Under the pieces are notes generated by a model. The model was not told the DNA's origin. It did no database searches and was given only the letters and a program-made list of their open reading frames with translations. This document shows positions 15,851-23,220 of a stretch of 40,439 bases of DNA, one piece after another. The position numbers and the translations under genes were made by a program. Position 1 is the first letter of the stretch. Each line of letters begins with the position of its first letter. Origin of the DNA: an uncultured Actinomycetes bacterium (lineage in GTDB: Bacteria > Actinomycetota > Thermoleophilia > RBG-16-64-13); contig CAKZRW010000078.1 of assembly GCA_937148845.1 (NCBI GenBank), positions 1 to 40,439 of the forward strand, read 5' to 3'.

Positions 15851-16903
15851 TCACACCCCTATCTTGAAGAGCCTTGCCGCATTACCACCAAGGATAAGGC
15901 TTTTGCTCTCCGCGGGGATGTCCAGGGCGTTGATGATCTCGATGCCCCTCACAAACCACTCCCGCCGCACCGGATAGGAACTTCCGTACAGGATGTGGTC
16001 TACACCTAGGACCTTGACGGCGCACTCCAGTTGCGCCTTACCCCATTGCGGGGCCCCCGACGTATCGAAGTAGATGTTATCGGACAGGTGCCGGCGGACA
16101 CGTGCGACCTCTTCTTCGTTGAAATCCAGTCGCTTTAGCTGATCCCTTACCGCTACCACTTCTGGTGCCAGCCCATTGACAAAGGCGAAGAAGCCTCCGC
16201 CCAGCATAGAGTGGACCAACTTCAAGTTGGGACACTCGTCGAACAGGTCGCTGAAGATCTCCCGCCCTACTCCAGTCGCCTGATCTACACACCGTCCGAG
16301 TTGCCGCCGCAAGTTTGTGTACTTGAGCAGCGAGCCATAGTCGACCGGCAGAGGCGTGTGATGCACGACCACGGGCACGTCCAGCTTGTTGAGCTCCCGG
16401 AAGTAGGACCGGAATTCGGGCTCATCCAAGTAGAGCCGGCCATAGTGGACCGCCATCTGCACCCCGGAGAAGCCCAGCTTGTCTAGACAGCGTTCGACCT
16501 CAGCTAGACACTCGGGATCCCCCCAAGGAGGCACTACCGCTAGGGCGCGAAAGCGACCGGGATAGCGGTTGATGTGCTCATACAACCGGTCATTGACCTG
16601 CTTACACAGATCGATGGTGAGCCACTCCTGCCAGCAAGGGACGCGCAATATGCCTACGCTTACGCCGGCAGCGTCCATGTCCTTGAGCTGGGCATCGACG
16701 TCGTACTGCTTCTCTATGTAGTTGAGATTCTCGAAGCCCTCCGGCTTCTCCAGCACTATCTGCTTAAGATCGGTGCCCGGCACCACCCTCACATAACAAG
16801 ACCAATCGTCGTCTCTGGAAACACAGTTGACGAAGGCGTCGCGCAAGGCCTCGTCGGTGAAGAGATCCTCCGGAAGCCAATGCATGTTGGCGTCAATAAT
16901 CAT
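15851..16903 (-). CDS. Amidohydrolase-2 family protein with substituted metal ligands
   Basis: 350 residues of the TIM-barrel family that includes ACMSD and gamma-resorcylate decarboxylase. Conserved segments are FSGVQMAVHYG, VPVVVHHTPLP, LKLVHSMLGGGFFAFVNG and a C-terminal SLILGGNAARLF. The N-terminal DxHxH reads DANMH (first His replaced by Asn), and the usual GSDYP motif, whose Asp binds metal, reads GSSYP. Two of four expected ligands are thus absent, so the protein may use another metal site or lack the standard activity. The ATG at 16903 has GGAGG six bases upstream; the longer frame to 16954 is rejected. First gene of the main catabolic operon, 67 bases downstream of operator B. A decarboxylase role on an aromatic acid would fit but is doubtful given the substitutions. 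Confidence 0.85.
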   Translation of the reverse strand: MIIDANMHWLPEDLFTDEALRDAFVNCVSRDDDWSCYVRVVPGTDLKQIVLEKPEGFENLNYIEKQYDVDAQLKDMDAAGVSVGILRVPCWQEWLTIDLCKQVNDRLYEHINRYPGRFRALAVVPPWGDPECLAEVERCLDKLGFSGVQMAVHYGRLYLDEPEFRSYFRELNKLDVPVVVHHTPLPVDYGSLLKYTNLRRQLGRCVDQATGVGREIFSDLFDECPNLKLVHSMLGGGFFAFVNGLAPEVVAVRDQLKRLDFNEEEVARVRRHLSDNIYFDTSGAPQWGKAQLECAVKVLGVDHILYGSSYPVRREWFVRGIEIINALDIPAESKSLILGGNAARLFKIGV

Positions 16904-16970
16904 CCAATACCTCCATCCATACCCCCTCTGCCGTCTCCATGATTGTCCAGACAACTTGCTCAGTTATATC

Positions 16971-16990
16971 CGTATACGACTTCGTATACG
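16971..16990. promoter_or_regulatory. Operator palindrome B, CGTATACGA-CT-TCGTATACG
   Basis: The most symmetrical of three related sites: nine-base arms with a two-base centre. Two bases upstream on the minus strand lies a consensus TTGACA (16998-16993), so the palindrome fills the spacer of the promoter for the amidohydrolase operon; TACGGA or TATAAC may serve as the -10. A protein bound here would block RNA polymerase. Confidence 0.8.
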
Positions 16991-17131
16991 AATGTCAACC
17001 AGACTACCCCATTTTCTCTACGAAATCAAGGTCAACGGGCGCAACTCGTGGCCCGCGGCTATCCCGGCTCCGTTGCCGTTAACGACACTGGGCTGGATCC
17101 TTTCCCGCAGAACTACAGTCCTCGGAGCACA

Positions 17132-18448
17132 TCACCCCGACTTCATGAGGCTCGGCAACCATGTGCTAAGTCCGGGAATGAATACGAGCAAGAGCAGCAA
17201 GAGGCACATGGTCCCTACGAAAGGAAGCACCCCCCGGAAGATGGTGTACATGGGCACATCCCGGTGCTGGCCGGCCAGTGTGAAGACCACCACCCCGACT
17301 GGCGGCGTGACACAGCCGATCATGATCGATAGGACCGTGATCACACCCAGTTGCAGCGGCGAAAACCCCATGTCGACCAGAATGCTAAAGAAAATCGGCA
17401 GGGTGATGATCATTACCGACCATATGTCCATGAGCGCACCGAGGATCAGGTACAGAACACACACCAGGATAAGAATCGCGTACTTGTTGATGGATGCCTC
17501 GGCGATGGCATCGGCGAGCGTAGTGGCAAGCTCGGTGGTCGTGATGAAGTAGCTGAAGTAGCGGGCGCCCATGATCAGCAGCAGGATCATCGCCGAAGTC
17601 CGAGTCGCCTCCACCAGGGAACGACCGATGGTCCGAAGACTGAGCTGGCGGTAGAACAGACTCACCACGATCACTGCCACTGTCCCGACCGCCCCTGCCT
17701 CCGTGGGCGTAAAGAAGCCAGCCATGAGGCCGCCCATCACTAGCAGGAACACGATCACGACACCGACAAGTCCCTTGAGGGACTTCAGTCTCGCCAGAAG
17801 ATTGCTCGGCTCGTGCTTGGAGGACAGGCCCGGATTCAATCTGCACTGCAAGGCTATCTGGCCCATGAACATCAGCGTGAGCACTATTCCCGGTATGATC
17901 CCGGAGATGAACAAGGGGCCGATGGGCGTCTCAGTTATAAACCCGAAAACCACGAACGCGGCACTGGGCGGGATCAGGATACCGAGGTTGCCCCCTGCAG
18001 CGATGGAACCGAAAGACAGCCTGTCGTCATAACCGAACCGCCGCATCTGGGGAAGGGCTGCCTTGTTCATCACGGCCGCCGTGGCGATATTGTCCCCGCA
18101 GACTGCACCGAAGGCCGCGCAGGACCCGACGGTCGCCATGGCAAGGCCGCCCCGCAGATGCCCCACCCACTTGTCAAAGGTATCAAAGGCTGCTCGTATG
18201 ACGCCGCCCTGCCCAGCGATAACCCCCATAACCACGAACAGAGGGATGACTACGAGGATCGGTGAGGAGGCCACTTCGAAGACCGTGGTAGCGAGCGTCG
18301 ACTTCGCAGCTGCCAGTCCTCTGGTCAATGAGAAACCGATGAAGCCGGCCGCCATGAGAGCAAGCCCCACATGGAGCCGGAGAAACATCAGGCCGAAGAA
18401 GATGACAGCACCTATCAGGGCAATCACCCACAAGGGAAGGTCAGCCAT
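17132..18448 (-). CDS. dctM: TRAP transporter large membrane subunit (DctM)
   Basis: 438 residues, almost entirely hydrophobic, with about 12 membrane segments as expected for the ion-coupled permease of tripartite ATP-independent periplasmic transporters. Typical stretches are the N-terminal FFGLMFLRLHVGLAL, VIPLFVVMGVIAG, GSIAAGGNLGILIPPS, FFTPTEAGAVG and IGCVTPPVGVVVFTL. The ATG at 18448 overlaps the dctQ stop (TGATG), showing coupled translation; the open frame extends to 18604 only inside dctQ. Together with dctQ and dctP it imports a small organic acid at the expense of a sodium or proton gradient. Shared operator palindromes tie it to the aromatic locus, so an aromatic or hydroxy acid is the likely cargo (inference). 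Confidence 0.95.
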   Translation of the reverse strand: MADLPLWVIALIGAVIFFGLMFLRLHVGLALMAAGFIGFSLTRGLAAAKSTLATTVFEVASSPILVVIPLFVVMGVIAGQGGVIRAAFDTFDKWVGHLRGGLAMATVGSCAAFGAVCGDNIATAAVMNKAALPQMRRFGYDDRLSFGSIAAGGNLGILIPPSAAFVVFGFITETPIGPLFISGIIPGIVLTLMFMGQIALQCRLNPGLSSKHEPSNLLARLKSLKGLVGVVIVFLLVMGGLMAGFFTPTEAGAVGTVAVIVVSLFYRQLSLRTIGRSLVEATRTSAMILLLIMGARYFSYFITTTELATTLADAIAEASINKYAILILVCVLYLILGALMDIWSVMIITLPIFFSILVDMGFSPLQLGVITVLSIMIGCVTPPVGVVVFTLAGQHRDVPMYTIFRGVLPFVGTMCLLLLLLVFIPGLSTWLPSLMKSG

Positions 18449-18999
18449 CAGTCCACCGCCTTCCCCAGGGAGCCGATGAAGCGCCCGACGTAGATGGGTA
18501 TGAGCGTGAACACGCCCGCCGCCATAAGGTATGCGAAGGGGTATTTGGGTATCTCCAAGGTTCCCGGCGTGGTCTCGCCGCGGGCCTGGATCTTGATGCC
18601 CCACGCGATCATCTGCCAGAGCACGATGCCCAAGACGGCCAACGCTATGAGGTAGATGAGGGGTGCTATCACACGTCGGACCGACGCCGGAAAGCGTTTG
18701 ACCAGCACATCCACTGTCATCTTCTCGTGCCCCATGTGCTCGGCACCGAACACTGTGGCAGTCATGATCAGCAGGGAAAGCCTGGTGATATCCATTGATC
18801 CGGGCAAGGGAGAGCCCAGAAGCCGCCGCCCGACCACGGAGTACACCATGGCAAGCACAAGCAGCCCCAAGACCGCTGCGCCGATGTAACCGAACCAGAT
18901 GTACACAGGTCTGTACAAGTCTTCGAGTCGCCGGGCGAGTCTGGCGGGACCCGAGGTGGAAGCAGCCACCGTCTGGTCGGCTTGCCGATGGTCGCTCAT
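18448..18999 (-). CDS. dctQ: TRAP transporter small membrane subunit (DctQ)
   Basis: 183 residues with four predicted membrane helices: about 38-60, 78-95, 113-135 and 155-175. The region after helix 1 (VVGRRLLGSPLPGSMDITRL) and EHMGHEKMTVDVL are typical of DctQ. The first 30 residues are polar and cytoplasmic, longer than in many homologues. DctQ links the binding protein to the DctM channel. GAAAGGA lies four bases before the ATG at 18999. It stands 80 bases after dctP with a strong hairpin in between, which should lower its expression relative to the binding protein. Confidence 0.92.
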   Translation of the reverse strand: MSDHRQADQTVAASTSGPARLARRLEDLYRPVYIWFGYIGAAVLGLLVLAMVYSVVGRRLLGSPLPGSMDITRLSLLIMTATVFGAEHMGHEKMTVDVLVKRFPASVRRVIAPLIYLIALAVLGIVLWQMIAWGIKIQARGETTPGTLEIPKYPFAYLMAAGVFTLIPIYVGRFIGSLGKAVD

Positions 19000-19019
19000 T
19001 CTCGTCCTTTCACCGTGAT

Positions 19020-19054
19020 GGTCGGCCCTGGTCGCAGAACGACCAGGGCCGACC
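19020..19054 (-). terminator. Intercistronic hairpin between dctP and dctQ
   Basis: A perfect 15-bp stem, GGTCGGCCCTGGTCG at 19020-19034 against its complement at 19040-19054, with a five-base loop and no T-tract. It lies between the dctP stop and the dctQ ribosome site. Such elements either terminate part of the transcripts or protect the upstream mRNA, giving more binding protein than membrane subunits. Confidence 0.7.
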
Positions 19055-19079
19055 GTGGGTATCCCGTTAAGGTCACTCG

Positions 19080-20228
19080 TTACTGCGCCGAATACTTCTT
19101 AACCAGCTCGGCGATCCTGTCGATCACCGCCTGGCCCGGCTTATCGGCACCCAGAGATTGCACCCACTTGTCCCAAACCGGCATCAGGGCCTGCTGCCAC
19201 TGAGCCCGTTCTTCGGCAGAGAGCACGTAGATGGGCGGCTTGCCCTGACCCTTGTCGGAACCCTCTACCGCCTTCTTGGCGCCAAGAGTCGCCTTTTCGT
19301 TCGCGTCCGTATACTTGGCAGCCGCTTCCTGACCGCTCATGCTCATGATGGCTTCCTGAACGGCAGCCGGCAGGGAGGCCCAGCGGTCCTTGTTCATGAC
19401 CAGCACCCAACAGCGATAGAAGAAGTCGCCCTCGGTACGGAACTTGGTCACGTCCTTGAGACCGGTGCTCAGCATCAGCGAGTAGCTGACGAAAGCGCCG
19501 TCAGCCAGGCCGCGTTCCATGGAGGTGGCAAGATCGCCTGTCGAGATCTCGACCGGAGTCGCCCCCAGGGTGTCCAGAATCCAGGTCTCCACTTTGCCGC
19601 CGGAACGCATCCGCATGCCTTTGAGATCAGCCGGCAGCTTGACCTCTTTGTTCCCTGCATACTGAGCACCAGAGATGACCGTGACCCCGAGCACCTGGAG
19701 GTCTTTCCACTCATCCTTGGCATACTCCTGGATGATGTCCCAGTACACCTTTGCGGCTACCACGGCGTTCGGGAACAGCATGGGCAAGGAGCCGACCTCT
19801 GAGATCGGAAAGACACCAGCGTTGTACTCGGGCTCAAGCAGAGCGATGTCGGCTGCCCCAGAAAGTACGGCGTCCAGTAGCTGCTCGGACTTCACCAGCG
19901 AGTTCTCGCCATAGTGGGTGATTTTGACCCGACCGTTAGTGGCCTGCGTTATCGAGTCAGTCCACGGCACCAGGTAAGCCGTCACCAGGCTGGCACGTGA
20001 GGGAGTGCCGTAAGCGAACTTCAGCTCATAGGTCTTCCCTTCATCAACCGTGGTGGTAGGGCCGGCTGTCGTACTAGTCTCCACAACACTGGTGGTGGTA
20101 GGCGCAGCAGTGGTGCTAGGGGCAGCAGTGGTCGTGGTCTCCTCCGCTTCGCCGCAGCCGGCGAGAAGAACAGCCAACCCCAGGGCCACCATCAGCAACA
20201 CCAGCAGTGCAAGTCGTTTCTTGTTCAT
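19080..20228 (-). CDS. dctP: TRAP transporter substrate-binding lipoprotein (DctP)
   Basis: 382 residues. A lipoprotein signal peptide (KKRLALLVLLMVALGLAVL, lipobox LLAGC) is followed by a threonine-rich linker (about residues 30-65) typical of actinobacterial lipoproteins. The DctP domain then has ELKFAYGTPSR, GAADIALLEPEY, LPADLKGMRMRSGG, the Arg used to hold substrate carboxylates, and ISTGDLATSMERGLADG. The exported protein captures a carboxylated substrate and hands it to DctQM. Start ATG at 20228 after GAGGGGGTAAGAC. Its promoter and operator C lie directly upstream, divergent from the sensor kinase gene. The substrate is not readable from sequence. Confidence 0.94.
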   Translation of the reverse strand: MNKKRLALLVLLMVALGLAVLLAGCGEAEETTTTAAPSTTAAPTTTSVVETSTTAGPTTTVDEGKTYELKFAYGTPSRASLVTAYLVPWTDSITQATNGRVKITHYGENSLVKSEQLLDAVLSGAADIALLEPEYNAGVFPISEVGSLPMLFPNAVVAAKVYWDIIQEYAKDEWKDLQVLGVTVISGAQYAGNKEVKLPADLKGMRMRSGGKVETWILDTLGATPVEISTGDLATSMERGLADGAFVSYSLMLSTGLKDVTKFRTEGDFFYRCWVLVMNKDRWASLPAAVQEAIMSMSGQEAAAKYTDANEKATLGAKKAVEGSDKGQGKPPIYVLSAEERAQWQQALMPVWDKWVQSLGADKPGQAVIDRIAELVKKYSAQ

Positions 20229-20350
20229 GTCTTACCCCCTCTGCGAGGTTCGATTGACGGTCGTTGGTCGACAGCTTGTCTGTGACTCTTGAAACCCCGT
20301 CCCCCTGTGCCGATAGTCATACCTCCTATTCGAACTGGCTTGACTTCGGT

Positions 20351-20380
20351 CGTATCCGCCTTCGTATACGAAGTCGTATT
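20351..20380. promoter_or_regulatory. Operator C, two overlapping palindromes
   Basis: CGTATCCGC-CT-TCGTATACG (20351-20370) is an imperfect copy of operator B. Its right arm doubles as the left arm of a second palindrome, ATACGA-AG-TCGTAT (20366-20379). Three half-sites are thus arrayed with regular spacing, adjacent to the -10 box of the dctP promoter and covering its start site. Confidence 0.75.
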
Positions 20381-20409
20381 AGCTTATGCTGACGCGCATC
20401 TGCGGTCAA
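20381..20409 (-). promoter_or_regulatory. dctP promoter
   Basis: Minus-strand TTGACC (20409-20404), a 17-base spacer and TAAGCT (20386-20381). Operator C begins at the next base downstream. The leader to the dctP ATG would be about 145 bases. Confidence 0.6.
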
Positions 20410-20501
20410 TATCTGTGTACACTTGAATTAGTCGATGCCGAGCATCATTGGTCGACCAACTTTAGTAGGGGCAGCTAACTAGCGGAGGCATTCTGGCAGC
20501 C

Positions 20502-21665
20502 ATGGGAGCGTCCGCGCCTGAGCGACTCGGACCGGGAACTGGCCGACTCAGGTCGGCAGCGGGCCAGCTGGCCAAGAACCCCCATTTCTGGGTGGTATTG
20601 GTCCTGTGTGGCTTGATCCTTTTTTTCTATCAAGCCTGGCCTTGGCGCGACTGGCAGCTGGAGAAGGGGGTCTGGCGCTTCTTCCCTTGGCTGGCTCAGC
20701 TTGAGCCATTGGTAGTCAAAGTCGAGCTCAAGTACCATCTTTTCGGGGCTTTATTCCTCGTGCCCATCATCTACGGGTCTCTCGTCCTTTCCTGGCCCGG
20801 CGGCATGTTTGCCTGGGCTTTGTCGCTCATCTGGGTTCTACCGACGCTCCTATCCTGGAGGAACAGCGCTGTCCTCCTCAACTTGGCCTTCCTCCTCATT
20901 CCGGTGCTGCTGGTAGCCATCATCAACGGCGAGCGCCGGTGGCGGGAGAGCGAAAAGCGACATTTTGCTGAGCGTGAAGAGGAGCGCAAGGCATACATCG
21001 CCAAACTGGTGGAAACGCAGGAGGCCGAGCGACGGAGAATCGCCCAGGAACTGCACGACGAGACCCTTCAGACCCTCATGGTGATAGCCAACAAAGCCGA
21101 CTCGCTGGCGACAGCAAGCGGCGATGGACAGCTGGCTGAGGGTAACCGCTGGATAAAGCAGGAGCTCCTCAAGACCATGGATGACCTGCGCCGGCTCAGC
21201 ATGAACCTGCGGCCGAGCATCCTCGACAACTTCGGGCTCGTCTCCGGAATACGGTGGCTGGTCAACCACGGCAACACCCAAGGCAGCTGCCACCTGGAGG
21301 TGACAGTCGTCGGCGCTGAACAGAAGATGTCGAGCCTTGCTGAGGTTACTGCCTTCCGCGTGATCCAGGAAGCCATAGCCAACATCCAGCGGCATGCCCA
21401 GGCCAAGCGCGGCAAGGTCATCTTGGAGTTCGAAGAGGACCGACTGGGGCTGGAAGTGTGGGACGATGGGGTCGGTTTTCAGCCCCCGGATCGATTGGGG
21501 ACGCTGGTGAGTCAGAGCAAGCTGGGGATGCTGGGCATGGAACAGCGCGTCCTGTCGCTTGGCGGCAATATAGAAATCGAATCCTATCCTGGCAGGGGAA
21601 CCCGAATCTGGGCCGAGATACCGTATCAGCCCTTAACCGAGATCATCCAGCTTGATAAGGCCTGA
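20502..21665 (+). CDS. NarX/DegS-type sensor histidine kinase (HisKA_3)
   Basis: 387 residues. The N-terminal third has four to five membrane helices with short loops and no sizeable extracytoplasmic sensor domain (for example HFWVVLVLCGLILFFY and GALFLVPIIYGSLVL). A coiled stretch rich in Glu and Arg leads into the HisKA_3 phosphoacceptor region ERRRIAQELHDETLQTL, with its His about residue 185. The ATPase domain has VIQEAIANIQRHA (N box), DDGVGF and GMLGMEQRVLSLGG. It phosphorylates a NarL/LuxR-type partner, evidently the product of the convergent gene, whose coding region overlaps its own by 33 bases. GGAGG lies 13 bases before the ATG, a rather long spacing. The signal is unknown and may be membrane- or redox-related. 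Confidence 0.9.
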   Translation: MGASAPERLGPGTGRLRSAAGQLAKNPHFWVVLVLCGLILFFYQAWPWRDWQLEKGVWRFFPWLAQLEPLVVKVELKYHLFGALFLVPIIYGSLVLSWPGGMFAWALSLIWVLPTLLSWRNSAVLLNLAFLLIPVLLVAIINGERRWRESEKRHFAEREEERKAYIAKLVETQEAERRRIAQELHDETLQTLMVIANKADSLATASGDGQLAEGNRWIKQELLKTMDDLRRLSMNLRPSILDNFGLVSGIRWLVNHGNTQGSCHLEVTVVGAEQKMSSLAEVTAFRVIQEAIANIQRHAQAKRGKVILEFEEDRLGLEVWDDGVGFQPPDRLGTLVSQSKLGMLGMEQRVLSLGGNIEIESYPGRGTRIWAEIPYQPLTEIIQLDKA

Positions 21666-22358
21666 CTTCAACGCTACAAAAACCGCCTCGGTCCGCGAGC
21701 GTACGTTCAGTTTCTGGAAGATATCGGCGAAGTAGCTCTTGACCGTGGCCTCGGTCACCCCGAGTGCGGCCCCTATTTCTTTGTTCGACAACCCCCTGGC
21801 CGCCATCGTCAGCACTTCCAGCCCCTTGGGGTTAAGGTTAAGAGTGCAGTGGGTGACTTGCCTGAGCGGTCGCGAAACATGCTTCAGCGCGTACTTGAGC
21901 ACTTCCTGGGAGACTTCCGGGGAGAGCACCATATCTCCGTCTCTGACCGCCCGGATAGTGTGTATGACCTCCGGCCCGAAGATAGATTTGACCAAGTAGC
22001 CGCTGGCCCCGGCCTGGAGGATGCTGAAGATGGTCTCCACGTCAGTGTGCACGGTCAAGATCAGCACGGAGGTGAGCGGGTAAGAAGCTTTGATCTGCTT
22101 GGTAGCCTCTACCCCGTTGAGCACCGGCATGCTGATGTCCATTATGACTATGTCGGGTTGAAGCTGCCTCGTCATGTGGATGGCTTCCTGCCCATTGCCG
22201 GCCTCCCCTACGACCCGGAAATCCGGCTCCCCCTCCAAGATGTCACGCAAAGCACGTCTGACCAGGGGATGATCATCCACCAGGAGGATGCGGACCCCGC
22301 CCGGTCCGGCCGCCGGCGCCTTCGCCGGCCGGCTTTCCTGTCCTTCTTCCTGCGTCAT
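21633..22358 (-). CDS. NarL/LuxR-family response regulator
   Basis: 241 residues. The receiver domain (about 22-145) has the acidic pair DDHP, phosphoacceptor Asp in IVIMDISMP, Thr in ILTVH and Lys in YLVKS. After a linker the LuxR helix-turn-helix (about 178-235) reads VLTMAARGLSNKEIGAALGVTEATVKSYFADIFQKL in two parts. The ATG at 22358 follows GGAAAGAG; the frame is open upstream to 22862 but that part is the antisense of the kinase-like gene. Convergent to its sensor kinase with a 33-base overlap of the coding ends. NarL proteins bind inverted heptamers with a two-base centre (7-2-7), the same geometry as operators A-C, so it is a second candidate reader of those sites. Confidence 0.92.
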   Translation of the reverse strand: MTQEEGQESRPAKAPAAGPGGVRILLVDDHPLVRRALRDILEGEPDFRVVGEAGNGQEAIHMTRQLQPDIVIMDISMPVLNGVEATKQIKASYPLTSVLILTVHTDVETIFSILQAGASGYLVKSIFGPEVIHTIRAVRDGDMVLSPEVSQEVLKYALKHVSRPLRQVTHCTLNLNPKGLEVLTMAARGLSNKEIGAALGVTEATVKSYFADIFQKLNVRSRTEAVFVALKSGLIKLDDLG

Positions 22359-22456
22359 CTGCGCTCTTTCCAATGTTGTTTCCCCTTGGCAGCGGTCAAC
22401 TGGTTGATGCCCGTCTGCACACATCAAGCTTAGCTTCGCAGCGACTGTTTGGACAA

Positions 22457-22482
22457 CAGCGCTATCCGGCGACCAAGCGCTG
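22457..22482. promoter_or_regulatory. Inverted repeat in the intergenic region between response regulator and kinase-like gene
   Basis: CAGCGCT (22457-22463) and AGCGCTG (22476-22482), perfect seven-base arms with a 12-base spacer, centred about 50 bases before the ATG at 22521. It may be a regulatory site for either divergent gene; no matching copy was found elsewhere. Confidence 0.3.
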
Positions 22483-22520
22483 ATGTATTCTCGAAACAAA
22501 GGGAAAGGAGGGCGGACACC

Positions 22521-23195
22521 ATGGCCGTGATCACAATCTCGCGCGAAGCCGGTAGTGGGGGCACCTACATCGCTCAGAGAGCGGCGGAAATGTTGGGCTA
22601 TCACCTGGCCGACCGGGGCACGGCGGTCGCCGTGATGGAAGAGTACGGCTACTCCCGTTTCGAAGAGGAATTCGACTCCAGGACTGGCTTCCATCTCGAA
22701 CGCGTCCGTAGCGGCATGGAGAGACCGGAATTGCGCCCGCTGGTCGACCTGCTGCCCCAGATCAGCGTGGCCCTCGCCAATCATGGTAACGTGGTCATCC
22801 TGGGGAGAGGCAGTTTCTCCGTCTTGGGGGGGCTGACCGACGTTCTCAACGTACGCATCCAAGCCCCTTTCGGCCTAAGGGTCAGATGGTTTATGGAGCG
22901 GCAAGACCTGGAGCAGGGTCAAGCGGAAGCTCTGGTGCGCGAGAGGGACGAGGTCCGGGCCAGTTTTGTCAAATCATGGTACGGTGCCCGCCTGGACGAC
23001 GCTCGGCTTTTCGACTTGGTGATAGACACCGCGAAAGTGCCTTTGGACACGGCCGTGCAGTGGCTGGTAGAGATGGCCCGGACCTTGGAGAGCAAGAAGA
23101 GTGAGGCGGGACGCACCAGTCGCTCGCTGCAGGTCGATCCCAATCTGGCCGCGACGGTCTCACGGATACTCGGCTGCTCCCGCGGCCACCACTAG
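22521..23195 (+). CDS. Cytidylate kinase-like family protein
   Basis: 224 residues. The start MAVITISREAGSGGTYIAQRAAE carries the P-loop-like element of the family (ISREAGSGGT), followed by HLADRG, VVILGRGSFSVL and RDEVRASFVKSWYG. These match the cytidylate-kinase-like proteins that are often stand-alone and of unknown substrate; a true Cmk would carry a CMP-binding insert not recognised here. The C-terminal 35 residues are polar. The ATG at 22521 follows AAAGGAGG with nine bases between; the longer frame to 22449 is rejected. Its gene is divergent from the response regulator, and the SDR converges on it 25 bases downstream. A role in nucleotide or small-molecule phosphorylation is inferred only from the fold. 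Confidence 0.8.
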   Translation: MAVITISREAGSGGTYIAQRAAEMLGYHLADRGTAVAVMEEYGYSRFEEEFDSRTGFHLERVRSGMERPELRPLVDLLPQISVALANHGNVVILGRGSFSVLGGLTDVLNVRIQAPFGLRVRWFMERQDLEQGQAEALVRERDEVRASFVKSWYGARLDDARLFDLVIDTAKVPLDTAVQWLVEMARTLESKKSEAGRTSRSLQVDPNLAATVSRILGCSRGHH

Positions 23196-23220
23196 ACGGG
23201 GCACCTACCAGATACCGCCT

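Noticed and set aside
22359-22862. 168-codon N-terminal extension of the response regulator
   Set aside because: It would read antisense through the kinase-like gene; the receiver domain starts properly from the ATG at 22358 with a ribosome site.
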